A program made the translations under genes and the position numbers. A DNA stretch of 64,000 bases, taken from positions 62,001 to 126,000 of the forward strand of contig NZ_JAGGNR010000012.1 of assembly GCF_018614975.1 (NCBI RefSeq), written 5' to 3'. Numbering within the stretch: position 1 is the stretch's first letter; each line of letters begins with the position of its first letter. Positions 32,983 to 41,493 of the stretch are shown piece after piece. The notes beneath the pieces were generated by a model. The model did no database searches and was not told the origin of the DNA. It saw only the letters and a program-made list of their open reading frames with translations. This DNA is from Paenibacillus polymyxa. GTDB taxonomy: Bacteria > Bacillota > Bacilli > Paenibacillales > Paenibacillaceae.

Positions 32983-33314
32983 TTATTCCCAAACGAGGCG
33001 ATCTGATATGGCTTGACTTTGATCCTCAAGCGGGTCACGAGCAAGCCGGGAGACGACCTGCTATTGTTCTATCGGAACTTGAATTCAATGAAATAACGGG
33101 TTTTGCCGTTGTATGTCCCATAAAGAGCCAAGCCAAGGATTATCCTTTTGAAGTTACACTACCAGAAGACCTACCATTTTCAGGTGTTGTTTTGACGGAT
33201 CAGTTGAAGAGTCTTGATGTGCGGCAACGACGTTTCCAAATTGCGGGGCATGCCGAACCAACCTCTGAATTTATGAAATCAGTTCTACGCAATGTCCGTT
33301 CTATATTGGCATAA
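32979..33314 (+). CDS. mazF: MazF-type mRNA interferase toxin
   Basis: This 111-residue toxin of the CcdB/PemK fold has 'PKRGDLIWLDFDPQAGHEQAGRRPAIVLS' in pieces (residues 4-32), 'GFAVVCPIKSQAKDYPFEV' and 'GVVLTDQLKSLDVRQRRFQIAG', the expected MazF/ChpB motifs with the catalytic Arg (in GRRPA) and Thr/Ser region. It cuts single-stranded mRNA at short sites. The start is TTG in the overlap with mazE. The module is flanked by the two copies of the GNAT-fusion gene upstream region. Confidence 0.9.
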   Translation: MIIPKRGDLIWLDFDPQAGHEQAGRRPAIVLSELEFNEITGFAVVCPIKSQAKDYPFEVTLPEDLPFSGVVLTDQLKSLDVRQRRFQIAGHAEPTSEFMKSVLRNVRSILA

Positions 33315-33342
33315 TTGAAAATTAGTAGCTGATCATATTCCT

Positions 33343-33376
33343 AAATCCACGTCTAACTAAAAGACGTGGATTTTTT
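33343..33376 (+). terminator. Rho-independent terminator
   Basis: AAATCCACGTCT (33343-33354) and AGACGTGGATTT (33362-33373) pair perfectly, followed by TTTCTTT. It ends mazEF. Confidence 0.85.
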
Positions 33377-33552
33377 CTTTCATGCCTAAATAGATTCTTC
33401 CATCCTTGACGCTTCTAACAAGAGCTTCCGAAAGGCACATATAAGTTGGAAAGAAAGATTTTTAATTCTCTGAAAATGCTTCCATTTATAGTATGATAAG
33501 ACTATCACTAGCTTCTTCACCATCCTGTACATAAAGAGAAGGAGATCAGAAC

Positions 33553-36500
33553 ATGACCGTATCTTCGATTATTGAACAAATCCATATTATTGAATACAAT
33601 CCCTCTTACGCTGCCGCACTCGCGGATATGTGGAACCGTAGTAATGAAAGCTGGGGAGGGGGCACCAACCTTAGAACAGAGGAAACAGTTCGCCGGGAGA
33701 TGGAGAGTTCGTCCAATCTTTATGTGTTTCTAGCTGTTCATGATAAAGAGGTTGTTGGCTTCTGCAGTTTTGCTCATTACCGCTATGACGAGAGAGCGCT
33801 ATATGTACCTTTGCTTAACGTACGCCCCGACTATCACGGTTATAAGGTTGGACGTAATCTGATCTTGAATGCTGTGCGCAAGACCGTAGAGGCCGGATGG
33901 CCCCGCCTGGATCTGTTCACATGGGCAGGGAATACAAAGGCTGTACCGATGTACAAGAAATGCGGATTCTTCTGGGAGAAAAAAGATGAGAATGTGCATC
34001 TGATGAATTTCATTCCCACCATCTTGCAGACCGAAGCACTCGTTCCATATTTCGAGGAGCTGGATTGGTATGCAGACAGCACGCGTGAACTCGTCGTCGA
34101 GCCGGATGGCCGACGGGAGCGTGGGTTTGATTTCTTTGACTATACGTGGAAAAAGGGAGATGTCTCCCTGCGGGCTGAATTTGAAAAGTCGGGTCGCGGG
34201 CTGACTGCCCTCGAAACACCGGATTACGAAATCTCAACAGAAGTCGATGATCATGATCTGGTTTTCGGTTCCAGTTATAAGGTTCGCTATCGCATCAAAA
34301 ACACTTCTGCGTCCGATCTGGTGGTCGAGATCAAGGGTGAGGATAACAAAAATATTCGATTTGCGCTGGAGGCTGCACGAGCAGTTGCTCCGGGAGAAAC
34401 CATTACCGTGGAAGGTGAGTTTCACCTTGATCCAATTACAGAGGAACAGAATAACAATAAGACACATCCCGTGGTTGCCAGCACCTGGTTGATCGGTGGT
34501 AAGAAAGCGGAATTCAGGTTAGGAATTGCCCCGAAATTTCCGGCCAAGATCAAGACCGTCTTGCCTGTGAAAGAGCTCTATCCCGGCATCCCGGCTGAGT
34601 TGGTTCTGAACGTGGAAAATAATGTGGATGCCGAAACGGAGTTCAGCCTGAACCTGCCTGAGGATGAATTCCTGGAATGGGCGGAACGTTCGGTGCGCTT
34701 TACGGTGCCAGCCAAAGGTAAAATGTCTGTGCCGGTGCCTTTCACCTTGCGTTCATATGGTCTCTATTCCCAAGAAGTAGAAGTGACGGCTGTCCCAGTG
34801 GGGAACCATGCGATCTCTTTTACAAGCAAAGTTTCTGTACTGATGAAGGGAATCGAAGGGAAATATGGCGGGCAGATTGAGGATCAATGGGTGGCTGTTA
34901 ATGGCGCATTCTCGCTCCATATGAACAAGCATGATAATGTTATGTGGATTGAATATCCGGGTTCCCGTCATTCATTCTGGTGGACTTATCCGAAGCTGGG
35001 TAAGCCGTTTGCCGAAGAGTTATCCAAGAAACAAGCAAAAGAAGTGAATATTTATCCCGAAGGGGAACGTCAGGTTCTTGAAGCGAGGTATGACTCGGAG
35101 GACTTCCCGGGCTTACAGATTAAGTCCGTGGTCAAGATGTCTGCGAATGGAATTGCTGAATTCCACCACGAGGTTGAAAATACACGAGATACCGCCTGGG
35201 AAGAGGACCTGTATCTAATGAATAACTTTGGTTTCTACGGAAACCAGCTAATTCTACCTTACCAAGGCCGTTTTGTGGATATGGGGGATTCTTACGCTGG
35301 CGATCCGAGTCATTGGGACAGTTCGCAGATTACGGAAAACTGGCTGTTCTGTAAGGAAGAGTATGGCGCGTGTGGCATCTATTGGGACCCTTCCCTTAAG
35401 CTGCTTCGTCCGGAATACACGCTGGGATTGCAGCATGATCTGGGCCGTTTGGAGCCAGGGGCTGTAGCACGAACCAAGGAAACGGTGTTTGCTCTGAACA
35501 CGTTCGCCAAATGGCATGATTTCCGTGCATTTGCCCGGAAGCAGCGTAACCCGGTCATTCCGTTGCTGAACAGTCATCTGGATCTGACACTGAGTGGGGG
35601 GAATCCATTTGCCCCGGATGTGCTGCAAGCAACCTTGACTGAACACAAACTGGTTCCGCTTGCGGGCAACCTGGAGCTGTATGTACAGCAGGGTAGCGAA
35701 CCGGAGGTTATGGCAAAAGCGAAGGAATTCAATCCAGAGCAGAATCTAAACTCCGCCAAGCTGACATTTTCACCAGACGAAGTGGACCGCCACAAGCACG
35801 TGAGTGGTTGGAAAGTTCGTGGGGTATATCGGGGCGAAGATCGGATTCAGGAGCGAACGGCTCTTTGGTTCCCCCAGAGCGGAACAGAGGTGAAGCAGGT
35901 GATTGAAGAAGGTTCTTCGGGACCTGTATACACCTTAGACAATGGCGTATTATCGATCGCCGTTGCTCCAGAATTCGGTAGTGTAGTACACTCACTGAAA
36001 GTTGCAGGAGAAGAATGGCTGGATAGCTCGTACCCTGAACCGGCTCCACGCTCGTGGTGGAATCCGTGGTACGGCGGACTGGGTGTGGGGATTCCGGGCA
36101 TGAATGGTTTCAGCCGCCAGTTGGAACAGAGAGCCGCTTCATGGACAGAGCACAAGGATCAATACGGCAACGTCTGGAAGGGTATAAAGCTGACCACCCG
36201 GATTGAGAAGCATGAAGCGAATGGTGGAATCACGATCCACCAGCATTATTTGATGCTACCTGGTGTTCCTGTGCTATGCACCCTGCTTGAAGTGACAAAC
36301 GAAAGCGGCCTGACGCTGACGGATTACTCGCTTGCGGAGGAACGTTTCCTCCAGCCTTCATCTGTCTTTGCGGAAGGTTGGGTAGAGCAACCGGGTAAAG
36401 ATAGATTCCCGCTGGGCAAGGTGGATTTGGGTCTTTCACTTGAAGACCTTTTGCGAGTAGGATCGGTTTCGCGTGAAAACATGCTGCATGCGGTCCATCG

Positions 36501-36720
36501 TTACCCGAATCAGAGTGCGTGGGGGTTTGCCAATAATCAGGTGACGGGTCTGAACGTGAATCATCATCTGACACTTCATCACGGGGAGACGGTCTGGACG
36601 GAGCCGACCTATCTTGTCCTGGGACCCATCCCGCTGAGTTCAGCGGATGTGCATGAGCTTCTCAAACTGAATTTTGCAACTTCTACCGATGAAAAGGAGG
36701 CTTCACATGCCGATCATTGA
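33553..36720 (+). CDS. GNAT acetyltransferase domain fused to a long beta-rich region (1055 aa)
   Basis: Residues about 10-160 are a GNAT N-acetyltransferase: 'VVGFCSFAHY', 'LYVPLLNVRPDYHGYKVGRNLI' in pieces (acetyl-CoA loop) and 'NTKAVPMYKKCGFFW'. Residues 190-430 are Ig-like or CARDB-like strands ('YKVRYRIKNTSASDLVVEI', 'ELVLNVENNVDAETEFSL'). Residues 430-1040 hold two regions like galactose-mutarotase-type sandwiches ('MWIEYPGSRHSFWWTYPKLG', 'NGVLSIAVAPEFGSVVHSLKV'). There is no signal peptide, so it is intracellular. AAGGAG precedes the ATG. It overlaps the following amidohydrolase gene by 14 bases. A role in handling an amino sugar or glycoside is a guess. Confidence 0.8.
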   Translation: MTVSSIIEQIHIIEYNPSYAAALADMWNRSNESWGGGTNLRTEETVRREMESSSNLYVFLAVHDKEVVGFCSFAHYRYDERALYVPLLNVRPDYHGYKVGRNLILNAVRKTVEAGWPRLDLFTWAGNTKAVPMYKKCGFFWEKKDENVHLMNFIPTILQTEALVPYFEELDWYADSTRELVVEPDGRRERGFDFFDYTWKKGDVSLRAEFEKSGRGLTALETPDYEISTEVDDHDLVFGSSYKVRYRIKNTSASDLVVEIKGEDNKNIRFALEAARAVAPGETITVEGEFHLDPITEEQNNNKTHPVVASTWLIGGKKAEFRLGIAPKFPAKIKTVLPVKELYPGIPAELVLNVENNVDAETEFSLNLPEDEFLEWAERSVRFTVPAKGKMSVPVPFTLRSYGLYSQEVEVTAVPVGNHAISFTSKVSVLMKGIEGKYGGQIEDQWVAVNGAFSLHMNKHDNVMWIEYPGSRHSFWWTYPKLGKPFAEELSKKQAKEVNIYPEGERQVLEARYDSEDFPGLQIKSVVKMSANGIAEFHHEVENTRDTAWEEDLYLMNNFGFYGNQLILPYQGRFVDMGDSYAGDPSHWDSSQITENWLFCKEEYGACGIYWDPSLKLLRPEYTLGLQHDLGRLEPGAVARTKETVFALNTFAKWHDFRAFARKQRNPVIPLLNSHLDLTLSGGNPFAPDVLQATLTEHKLVPLAGNLELYVQQGSEPEVMAKAKEFNPEQNLNSAKLTFSPDEVDRHKHVSGWKVRGVYRGEDRIQERTALWFPQSGTEVKQVIEEGSSGPVYTLDNGVLSIAVAPEFGSVVHSLKVAGEEWLDSSYPEPAPRSWWNPWYGGLGVGIPGMNGFSRQLEQRAASWTEHKDQYGNVWKGIKLTTRIEKHEANGGITIHQHYLMLPGVPVLCTLLEVTNESGLTLTDYSLAEERFLQPSSVFAEGWVEQPGKDRFPLGKVDLGLSLEDLLRVGSVSRENMLHAVHRYPNQSAWGFANNQVTGLNVNHHLTLHHGETVWTEPTYLVLGPIPLSSADVHELLKLNFATSTDEKEASHADH

Positions 36721-37585
36721 TATTCACATTCATCTGTCGGACATCGACAGCTTTCACCGAACAGCAATCGATCTATCGAAAGTGGATTACTCTGCCGTTG
36801 GTCTTAAAGCGGAGTTTGATAAAAACGACGTCATTCTTGGCATTGGAATGGGGGTTACGGAGCAGACAAAGGGAGCGTTCCCGGATTCCAGTTCCCCTAA
36901 CCCGATGGGGCTTGATTTGGAAGAGAAGGTTCCGTCATTCCTCATGGAATGTGTGGGCATCAATCCCAATGCCCTAGATGGTAAACACGCTCAGGACGAG
37001 CTTGACCGGATTGAAGCAAGACTGCAATCCCCTGAAGTAGCCGGAATCAAACTCTATGCCGGATACTATCATCACTATGTGTATGACAAAATCTATACCC
37101 CGGTCTATGAACTCGCAGCCAAGTACAACTTGCCTGTTGTGATTCATACGGGTGACACGTACTCCATGAATGGATTACTCAAATATTCGCATCCGTTGAC
37201 GGTGGATGAATTAGCCTTGCAGCAGCGCGGTGTGAACTTCATGATCTGTCATCTGGGTGATCCCTGGGTGATGGATGCAGCTGAAGTAGTGGCGAAGAAT
37301 CCGAACGTGTACGCGGACTTGTCTGGTCTTGTGGTGGGGGATCGGCCCCATTTTGAACGGTTCATGAATGAGCCTCTGTTCATGGATCATTTCCGCCGGG
37401 CCTTGGTCTATTCGGATCATTACGAGAAAATGCTGTTTGGTACCGACTGGCCGCTTGCGCCCATCGATCTGTATGCCGAATTTGTCCGCCGACTTGTACC
37501 GGAGCAGCATCATGAGAAGGTATTCTACGAGAATGCTTTTAGTTTATTTCCTCGCATTAAACAACGAATAGCAGATCTGGGTTAA
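36707..37585 (+). CDS. amidohydrolase-2/TatD-like metal hydrolase
   Basis: This 292-residue TIM-barrel enzyme begins 'MPIIDIHIHLSD' (HxH metal motif). It continues with 'GIKLYAGYYHHYVYDKIY' (residues about 110-127), 'LPVVIHTGDTYS' (His), 'FMICHLGDPWV' (His) and 'MLFGTDWPLAP' (Asp), the order seen in the PF04909-type amidohydrolases and metal-dependent hydrolases acting on lactones, amides or carboxylates. AAAAGGAGG just before ATG 36707 decides the start. It overlaps the large GNAT-fusion gene and so works with it. The substrate is unknown. Confidence 0.88.
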   Translation: MPIIDIHIHLSDIDSFHRTAIDLSKVDYSAVGLKAEFDKNDVILGIGMGVTEQTKGAFPDSSSPNPMGLDLEEKVPSFLMECVGINPNALDGKHAQDELDRIEARLQSPEVAGIKLYAGYYHHYVYDKIYTPVYELAAKYNLPVVIHTGDTYSMNGLLKYSHPLTVDELALQQRGVNFMICHLGDPWVMDAAEVVAKNPNVYADLSGLVVGDRPHFERFMNEPLFMDHFRRALVYSDHYEKMLFGTDWPLAPIDLYAEFVRRLVPEQHHEKVFYENAFSLFPRIKQRIADLG

Positions 37586-37831
37586 GGAAAATATTCAAAA
37601 AGTCATCTATAGGCGTATAAATGCTCTGGATGCGATGTTCGCCTTGAATCGTTTATCAAGGGCGAGGATATCTTTTTTCGGATTTCGGGAAAATATGGTT
37701 GAAACCAATCCATTTTTTCAAAGGTTTGTAATCGGAACACATGCTTGAGTCAGTTGGGTGTTAATAGTATAATTCGGGGGAATCGCAATGGATGAATTCC
37801 GTGAATGTCAATTGATGGGGGGAATTTATGG

Positions 37832-38446
37832 ATGAATGACAAAACGGAAAACCCCAGTGATGGCTTAGAACCTCGCAACCACACGGATCGACCCGTGCGC
37901 GCCGACGCACAGCGCAACATTAATGCTTTGCTCCAGTCCGCGATGACGGTGTTCGCGACCTCGGGAGTGGACGCCCCAGTGCGGGAGATTGCGGAGAAGG
38001 CTGGTGTCGGTGTCGGCACCCTTTATCGTCATTTTCCACAGCGCTCGGATCTGATCGAGGCTGTATTTCGGCAGGAGGTCGATGCCTGTGCAGATGCGGC
38101 GGAGGAGCTGTCTGCCCAGTATGAACCCGGTGAGGCCCTGGCGCGATGGATGCAGCGATACGTGGATTTCATAGCGGCCAAGCGTGGACTCGCGGCGGCG
38201 CTGCATTCGGGCAACCCGGCATATGAGACCCTGCCTGCTTACTTTGATAAGCGGCTGAAGCCTGCGCTGCGAATCTTGCTTGAGACTGCTGCTGCTGCTG
38301 GTGAGGTGCGTGCTGATGTTGAACCGGATGACTTGTTACGAGCAGTAGCGAGTCTCTCTGCAACGGGACATAAGGGCAATGCTATGCAGGCACGGCAGAT
38401 GGTTGCTCTGCTCGTAGATGGACTGCGCTATCGTGCGACTCTGTAA
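37832..38446 (+). CDS. TetR family regulator, actinobacterial type
   Basis: This 204-residue protein has the HTH 'AMTVFATSGVDAPVREIAEKAGVGVGTLYRHFPQRSDLIEAVF' in pieces (residues 36-78), the subclass common in Actinobacteria. GC content is well above that of nearby genes. ATG 37832 follows GGGGGGAA; the frame also opens at 37805 but that would put the ribosome site inside the coding sequence. It converges on two alpha/beta hydrolase genes, whose promoter carries a paired palindrome fitting a TetR protein. Confidence 0.85.
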   Translation: MNDKTENPSDGLEPRNHTDRPVRADAQRNINALLQSAMTVFATSGVDAPVREIAEKAGVGVGTLYRHFPQRSDLIEAVFRQEVDACADAAEELSAQYEPGEALARWMQRYVDFIAAKRGLAAALHSGNPAYETLPAYFDKRLKPALRILLETAAAAGEVRADVEPDDLLRAVASLSATGHKGNAMQARQMVALLVDGLRYRATL

Positions 38447-38580
38447 GCGAGTGACTGTTCCTGGTACTTAAGACTTTAATGTTATCCAGCCATCTGCCAA
38501 GTGAAAATAAGCTTAGTTATTTTGCCGATAGATCGAGCTTTCTTTCCAGGCTCGTGGTCATTGTACGGATTGCCATAATT

Positions 38581-38620
38581 AAAAAGCGGCAGCAGGAACG
38601 GGTCAAGTTCCTGCTGCCGC
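38581..38620 (-). terminator. Rho-independent terminator (minus strand)
   Basis: GCGGCAGCAGGAAC and GTTCCTGCTGCCGC (38586-38599, 38607-38620) pair perfectly over 14 bases. AAAAA on the left gives a T-run on the minus strand, ending the hydrolase genes. The rest of 38447-38749 holds nothing recognised. Confidence 0.85.
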
Positions 38621-38749
38621 AACAAGATATATATGATTGAACTGGGAGCCATGCAGATGGCTCCTTTTTCTTTTATCGGAGGAATATGTTGATCATAATG
38701 ATATCCCCCTCGCCATGTTGATGATCCATCAGTCAATCAGTGAGTTACC

Positions 38750-39691
38750 TTATTTGGTTTCAATACGACCCAGAGGGTTGTCATTCCCTGCCAAATCCAT
38801 ACATGCTGAATCCCATGCGGAATCTTCCGGATAGAGTTCAGTACGGAGATAAGCCCAGGTGAGTATCTGAACCGCAGCTACCCGTTCAAGATTCTCATCC
38901 GTCGTCTCGGCGACATCGTAGCCAGACACTCCACCAAGTCCGTGCTCTGCGCCGAACAGAGTGAGCAGGGACTTGGGACCGGGGGAAAGGAAATACGGAT
39001 CGGTGTGCCAGTCTGCGCCCATAACCGTCAGATGACGGGAGTTGTCCTGGTCCCCAGCAACAATAAGCGCAGGTGTTTTCATTTCAGAGAAATTGGTAGT
39101 AGAGAAGAAAGGATAATTCTTGAGCGTAAATTCACTGAGTGCATCGCCGCCTCTGCCGGGAGCCGCAAGGAGTACGCCCGCCTTGATCCGGGGCTCGGCC
39201 AAGTTCACTTCTGTTCCGTCATGAGGATCGGTGAGCCGCGCTCCCAGCAGCAGGCTTATGGTATGCCCGCCCATGGAGTGGCCAGCTGCGGCGACTCTAC
39301 TCCGGTCGAGGCGTCCGAGAAGCTGCGGAACAGCGGACTCGATTGTGTCTAGCTGATCGAGGATATGTGTCATATCCTGAGCACGGGATCGCCAGTATAG
39401 CGGCGCCGCGGGATGATCCGAACCGAGGTTCAGCGTTCTCGAGCTCAGATGGGTCGGCTGGATTACGACGAATCCATGTGCTGCCCAGAAGTTGGCGAGT
39501 GGAGCATATCCGTTCAGTGAGGAGAGATGATTGGATGGACCCTGTCCATGTGAGAAAAGCATGATCGGAAGTTCGCTTCCGGTCGCCGGTGCGGTGACCC
39601 GCAATTGCAGGTCTACAGCACGACCGGGAACGGAAAGGACTACCGGACTGAACGAAAAGACCGGAGCAGGTGTGCTAATTTTGATTTCCAT
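38750..39691 (-). CDS. alpha/beta hydrolase, copy 1
   Basis: This 313-residue serine hydrolase of the chlorophyllase/PAF-acetylhydrolase-like group has 'PIMLFSHGQGPSNH' (oxyanion strand, about residues 43-56), the nucleophile elbow 'VAAAGHSMGGHT' (about 133-144), 'ALIVAGDQDNS' (acid) and 'LFGAEHGLGG' (His). No signal peptide is present. It is about 60 percent identical by eye to the copy at 39895-40815. GGAGATA precedes the ATG on its strand. It shares the GC-rich island with the TetR gene. The substrate is unknown. Confidence 0.85.
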   Translation of the reverse strand: MEIKISTPAPVFSFSPVVLSVPGRAVDLQLRVTAPATGSELPIMLFSHGQGPSNHLSSLNGYAPLANFWAAHGFVVIQPTHLSSRTLNLGSDHPAAPLYWRSRAQDMTHILDQLDTIESAVPQLLGRLDRSRVAAAGHSMGGHTISLLLGARLTDPHDGTEVNLAEPRIKAGVLLAAPGRGGDALSEFTLKNYPFFSTTNFSEMKTPALIVAGDQDNSRHLTVMGADWHTDPYFLSPGPKSLLTLFGAEHGLGGVSGYDVAETTDENLERVAAVQILTWAYLRTELYPEDSAWDSACMDLAGNDNPLGRIETK

Positions 39692-39752
39692 ACGCAGGGT
39701 ATCTCCTTTTTTAATTCATTTGTGTTCAATGTTGCTATCCCATACTTCGAGC

Positions 39753-39782
39753 CATACTCGTAAGCATTCTGAAACGAGTATG
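39753..39782. promoter_or_regulatory. inverted repeat upstream of hydrolase copy 1
   Basis: CATACTCGT (39753-39761) and ACGAGTATG (39774-39782) are perfect complements 12 bases apart. It lies about 60 bases upstream of the hydrolase ATG and could be an operator. It differs from the operator of hydrolase copy 2, so a different regulator may act here. Confidence 0.4.
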
Positions 39783-39894
39783 ATCCCGGCTAAACTATTC
39801 ATTCTGATCTACAAATTAACCGTCAATGTATTGTTAGAAGATGTGTAATTAAGCTTTATTATAAAATGGTCAGATCGATGCCATCGCCTATTCC

Positions 39895-40815
39895 TTATTT
39901 GGACTCGATACGTCCGAGCGGACTGTCACTCTTTGCCAGAGCTGAGCGGGCTGCTACCCAACTGGAATCATCAAGACCAAGTGCACTGCGAAGGTAAGCC
40001 AGTGTAAGCTGCTGAATTAAGGCGACTCGTTCAGGACTCTCGTCTGTTGTCTCCGCAACGCTGTAACCAGAGATGCCGCCAAGCGAGTGCTCTGCCCCAA
40101 AGAGGGTGAGCAGGCTCTTGCTGCCCGGGCTCAGGAAATACGGGTCGGTGAACCAGTCTGGCCCCCGAGTGGACAGTGGGGACTGGTCATGGTCCCCCGC
40201 GACGACGAGGGTCGGCGTGCTCATGTCCGCGAAGCTCGGGTTCATGAAGGGGAAGTGCTCAGCCGCGAACGGGCTAAGGTCAGCTCCACCCTTGCCAGTC
40301 GTGGCAAGCAACACGCCTGCCTTGATCCGTGAGTCGGACATGTCATCTGCCGGTTCGCCGTGGGCATCAAGGACACGCGCGCCGAGCAGCATGCCCACCG
40401 TCTGTCCGCCGAAAGAGTGTCCGGCTGCAGCGATGCGGCTGGGATCGAGGCGCCCACTGAGGCCGGGAACGGAAGCTTCAATGAGATCAAGCTGATCAAG
40501 GATGCGCTTTATGTCTTCGACCCGGAAACGCCAGATCAATGGTGTACGGGGATCTTCAGGAGGAAGGTTCAGCGTCCTCGAGTCGAGATGGGTGGGTTGA
40601 ATGACCACGAAGCCTTGAGCAGCCCAGAAGTCGACTAACGGGCCGTAGCCGTCCAACGACCAGCCAAAGCCGTGAGAGAAAACAATAATAGGTAATTCAC
40701 GCCCAACCGCGGGCGCAGACACTCGCACTTGCAAATCCTCATCACGGCCCGGGGCTGATAGTACTACCGGTTTCATCGAAACGACTGGATTGGGTGCATT
40801 AACCTTGATTTCCAT
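39895..40815 (-). CDS. alpha/beta hydrolase, copy 2
   Basis: This 306-residue tandem paralogue of the protein at 38750-39691 has 'PIIVFSHGFGWS', the nucleophile elbow 'IAAAGHSFGGQTV', 'TLVVAGDHDQS' and 'LFGAEHSLGG'. The catalytic Ser, Asp and His are all present. The gene is the promoter-proximal member of the pair, reading away from the paired operator at 40888-40925. AAAAGGAGACTA precedes the ATG. It probably hydrolyses an ester, but no substrate can be named. Confidence 0.86.
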   Translation of the reverse strand: MEIKVNAPNPVVSMKPVVLSAPGRDEDLQVRVSAPAVGRELPIIVFSHGFGWSLDGYGPLVDFWAAQGFVVIQPTHLDSRTLNLPPEDPRTPLIWRFRVEDIKRILDQLDLIEASVPGLSGRLDPSRIAAAGHSFGGQTVGMLLGARVLDAHGEPADDMSDSRIKAGVLLATTGKGGADLSPFAAEHFPFMNPSFADMSTPTLVVAGDHDQSPLSTRGPDWFTDPYFLSPGSKSLLTLFGAEHSLGGISGYSVAETTDESPERVALIQQLTLAYLRSALGLDDSSWVAARSALAKSDSPLGRIESK

Positions 40816-40887
40816 AATAATAGTAGTCTCCTTTTCTGCATCAATTTGTGACTAGCGCCGCCTTATTATGCTAAAGATGGATGTAAG

Positions 40888-40925
40888 CGGAGCGTTGTTC
40901 CGATTATATACGGAACAACGTTCCG
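40888..40925. promoter_or_regulatory. paired TetR-type operators
   Basis: CGGAGCGTTGTTCCG (40888-40902) and CGGAACAACGTTCCG (40911-40925) are near-identical 15-base palindromes of the form CGGAAC-N3-GTTCCG, 23 bases apart centre to centre. They lie about 75 bases upstream of hydrolase copy 2, a classic two-dimer TetR layout. Confidence 0.7.
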
Positions 40926-41079
40926 TTTGCAATATTTTTTTAAAATAAACACTTGTTAAAATTGAAAAAGGACATGCCAAAAGAGGTAATGGAGGTTTAT
41001 CATAGGAGAAATGAACCACACACTACCTGAGGGGAAAACAGTGAATTCAACTTACGCCTAACCCGGAATGAGGAGGGGG

Positions 41080-41379
41080 TCAGGAGAACAAAGGTTGAGT
41101 TACCATCTTTATGTATTTTTTAAAGTCGTCTTTTGCATGTGGGGGTGCTGTTCCCAGACACCAAAGTTCCAACTCATATACCGGATGCCGAGATAACGGG
41201 ACGACAGGGGGGAAGTGCTCTTCGAAATGCCCTTTTGGAGTATCGTAGCCGCGAGAACTTAAAGCCTTCCAGTAAATCTCAACTTGTCTCAAATGACTAC
41301 AGCGCAGAGGAATATCGAAAAACAGGGAGCCATACCTTGCTTCCTCCCAATCGATAAATCGAAAGGCTTTTCGTAGCAA
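41080..41379 (-). pseudogene. C-terminal fragment of an APH/CotS-like kinase
   Basis: A 99-codon minus-strand frame has 'FRFIDWEEARYGSLFFDIPL' near its start, the metal-binding Asp motif (IDWE) of aminoglycoside-phosphotransferase-like proteins, followed by a helical tail. The N-terminal lobe and catalytic HGD motif are missing upstream, so it is a remnant. No ribosome site was seen. Confidence 0.5.
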
Positions 41380-41493
41380 AGATCCAGAACCTATTCGTTC
41401 GAAATGAAAAGTTGAACCAACGAAAAATAAGTGGAATTAAATGGTTTATTATGCTATTATTTGTTTATTCCAAGTGAAGGAGTCGATATTGAA

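Noticed and set aside
32680..33314. mazEF considered as an AbrB-type regulator plus unrelated gene
   Set aside because: The four-base overlap, AbrB-like hairpin motif and clear MazF motifs make a standard toxin-antitoxin pair the better call.
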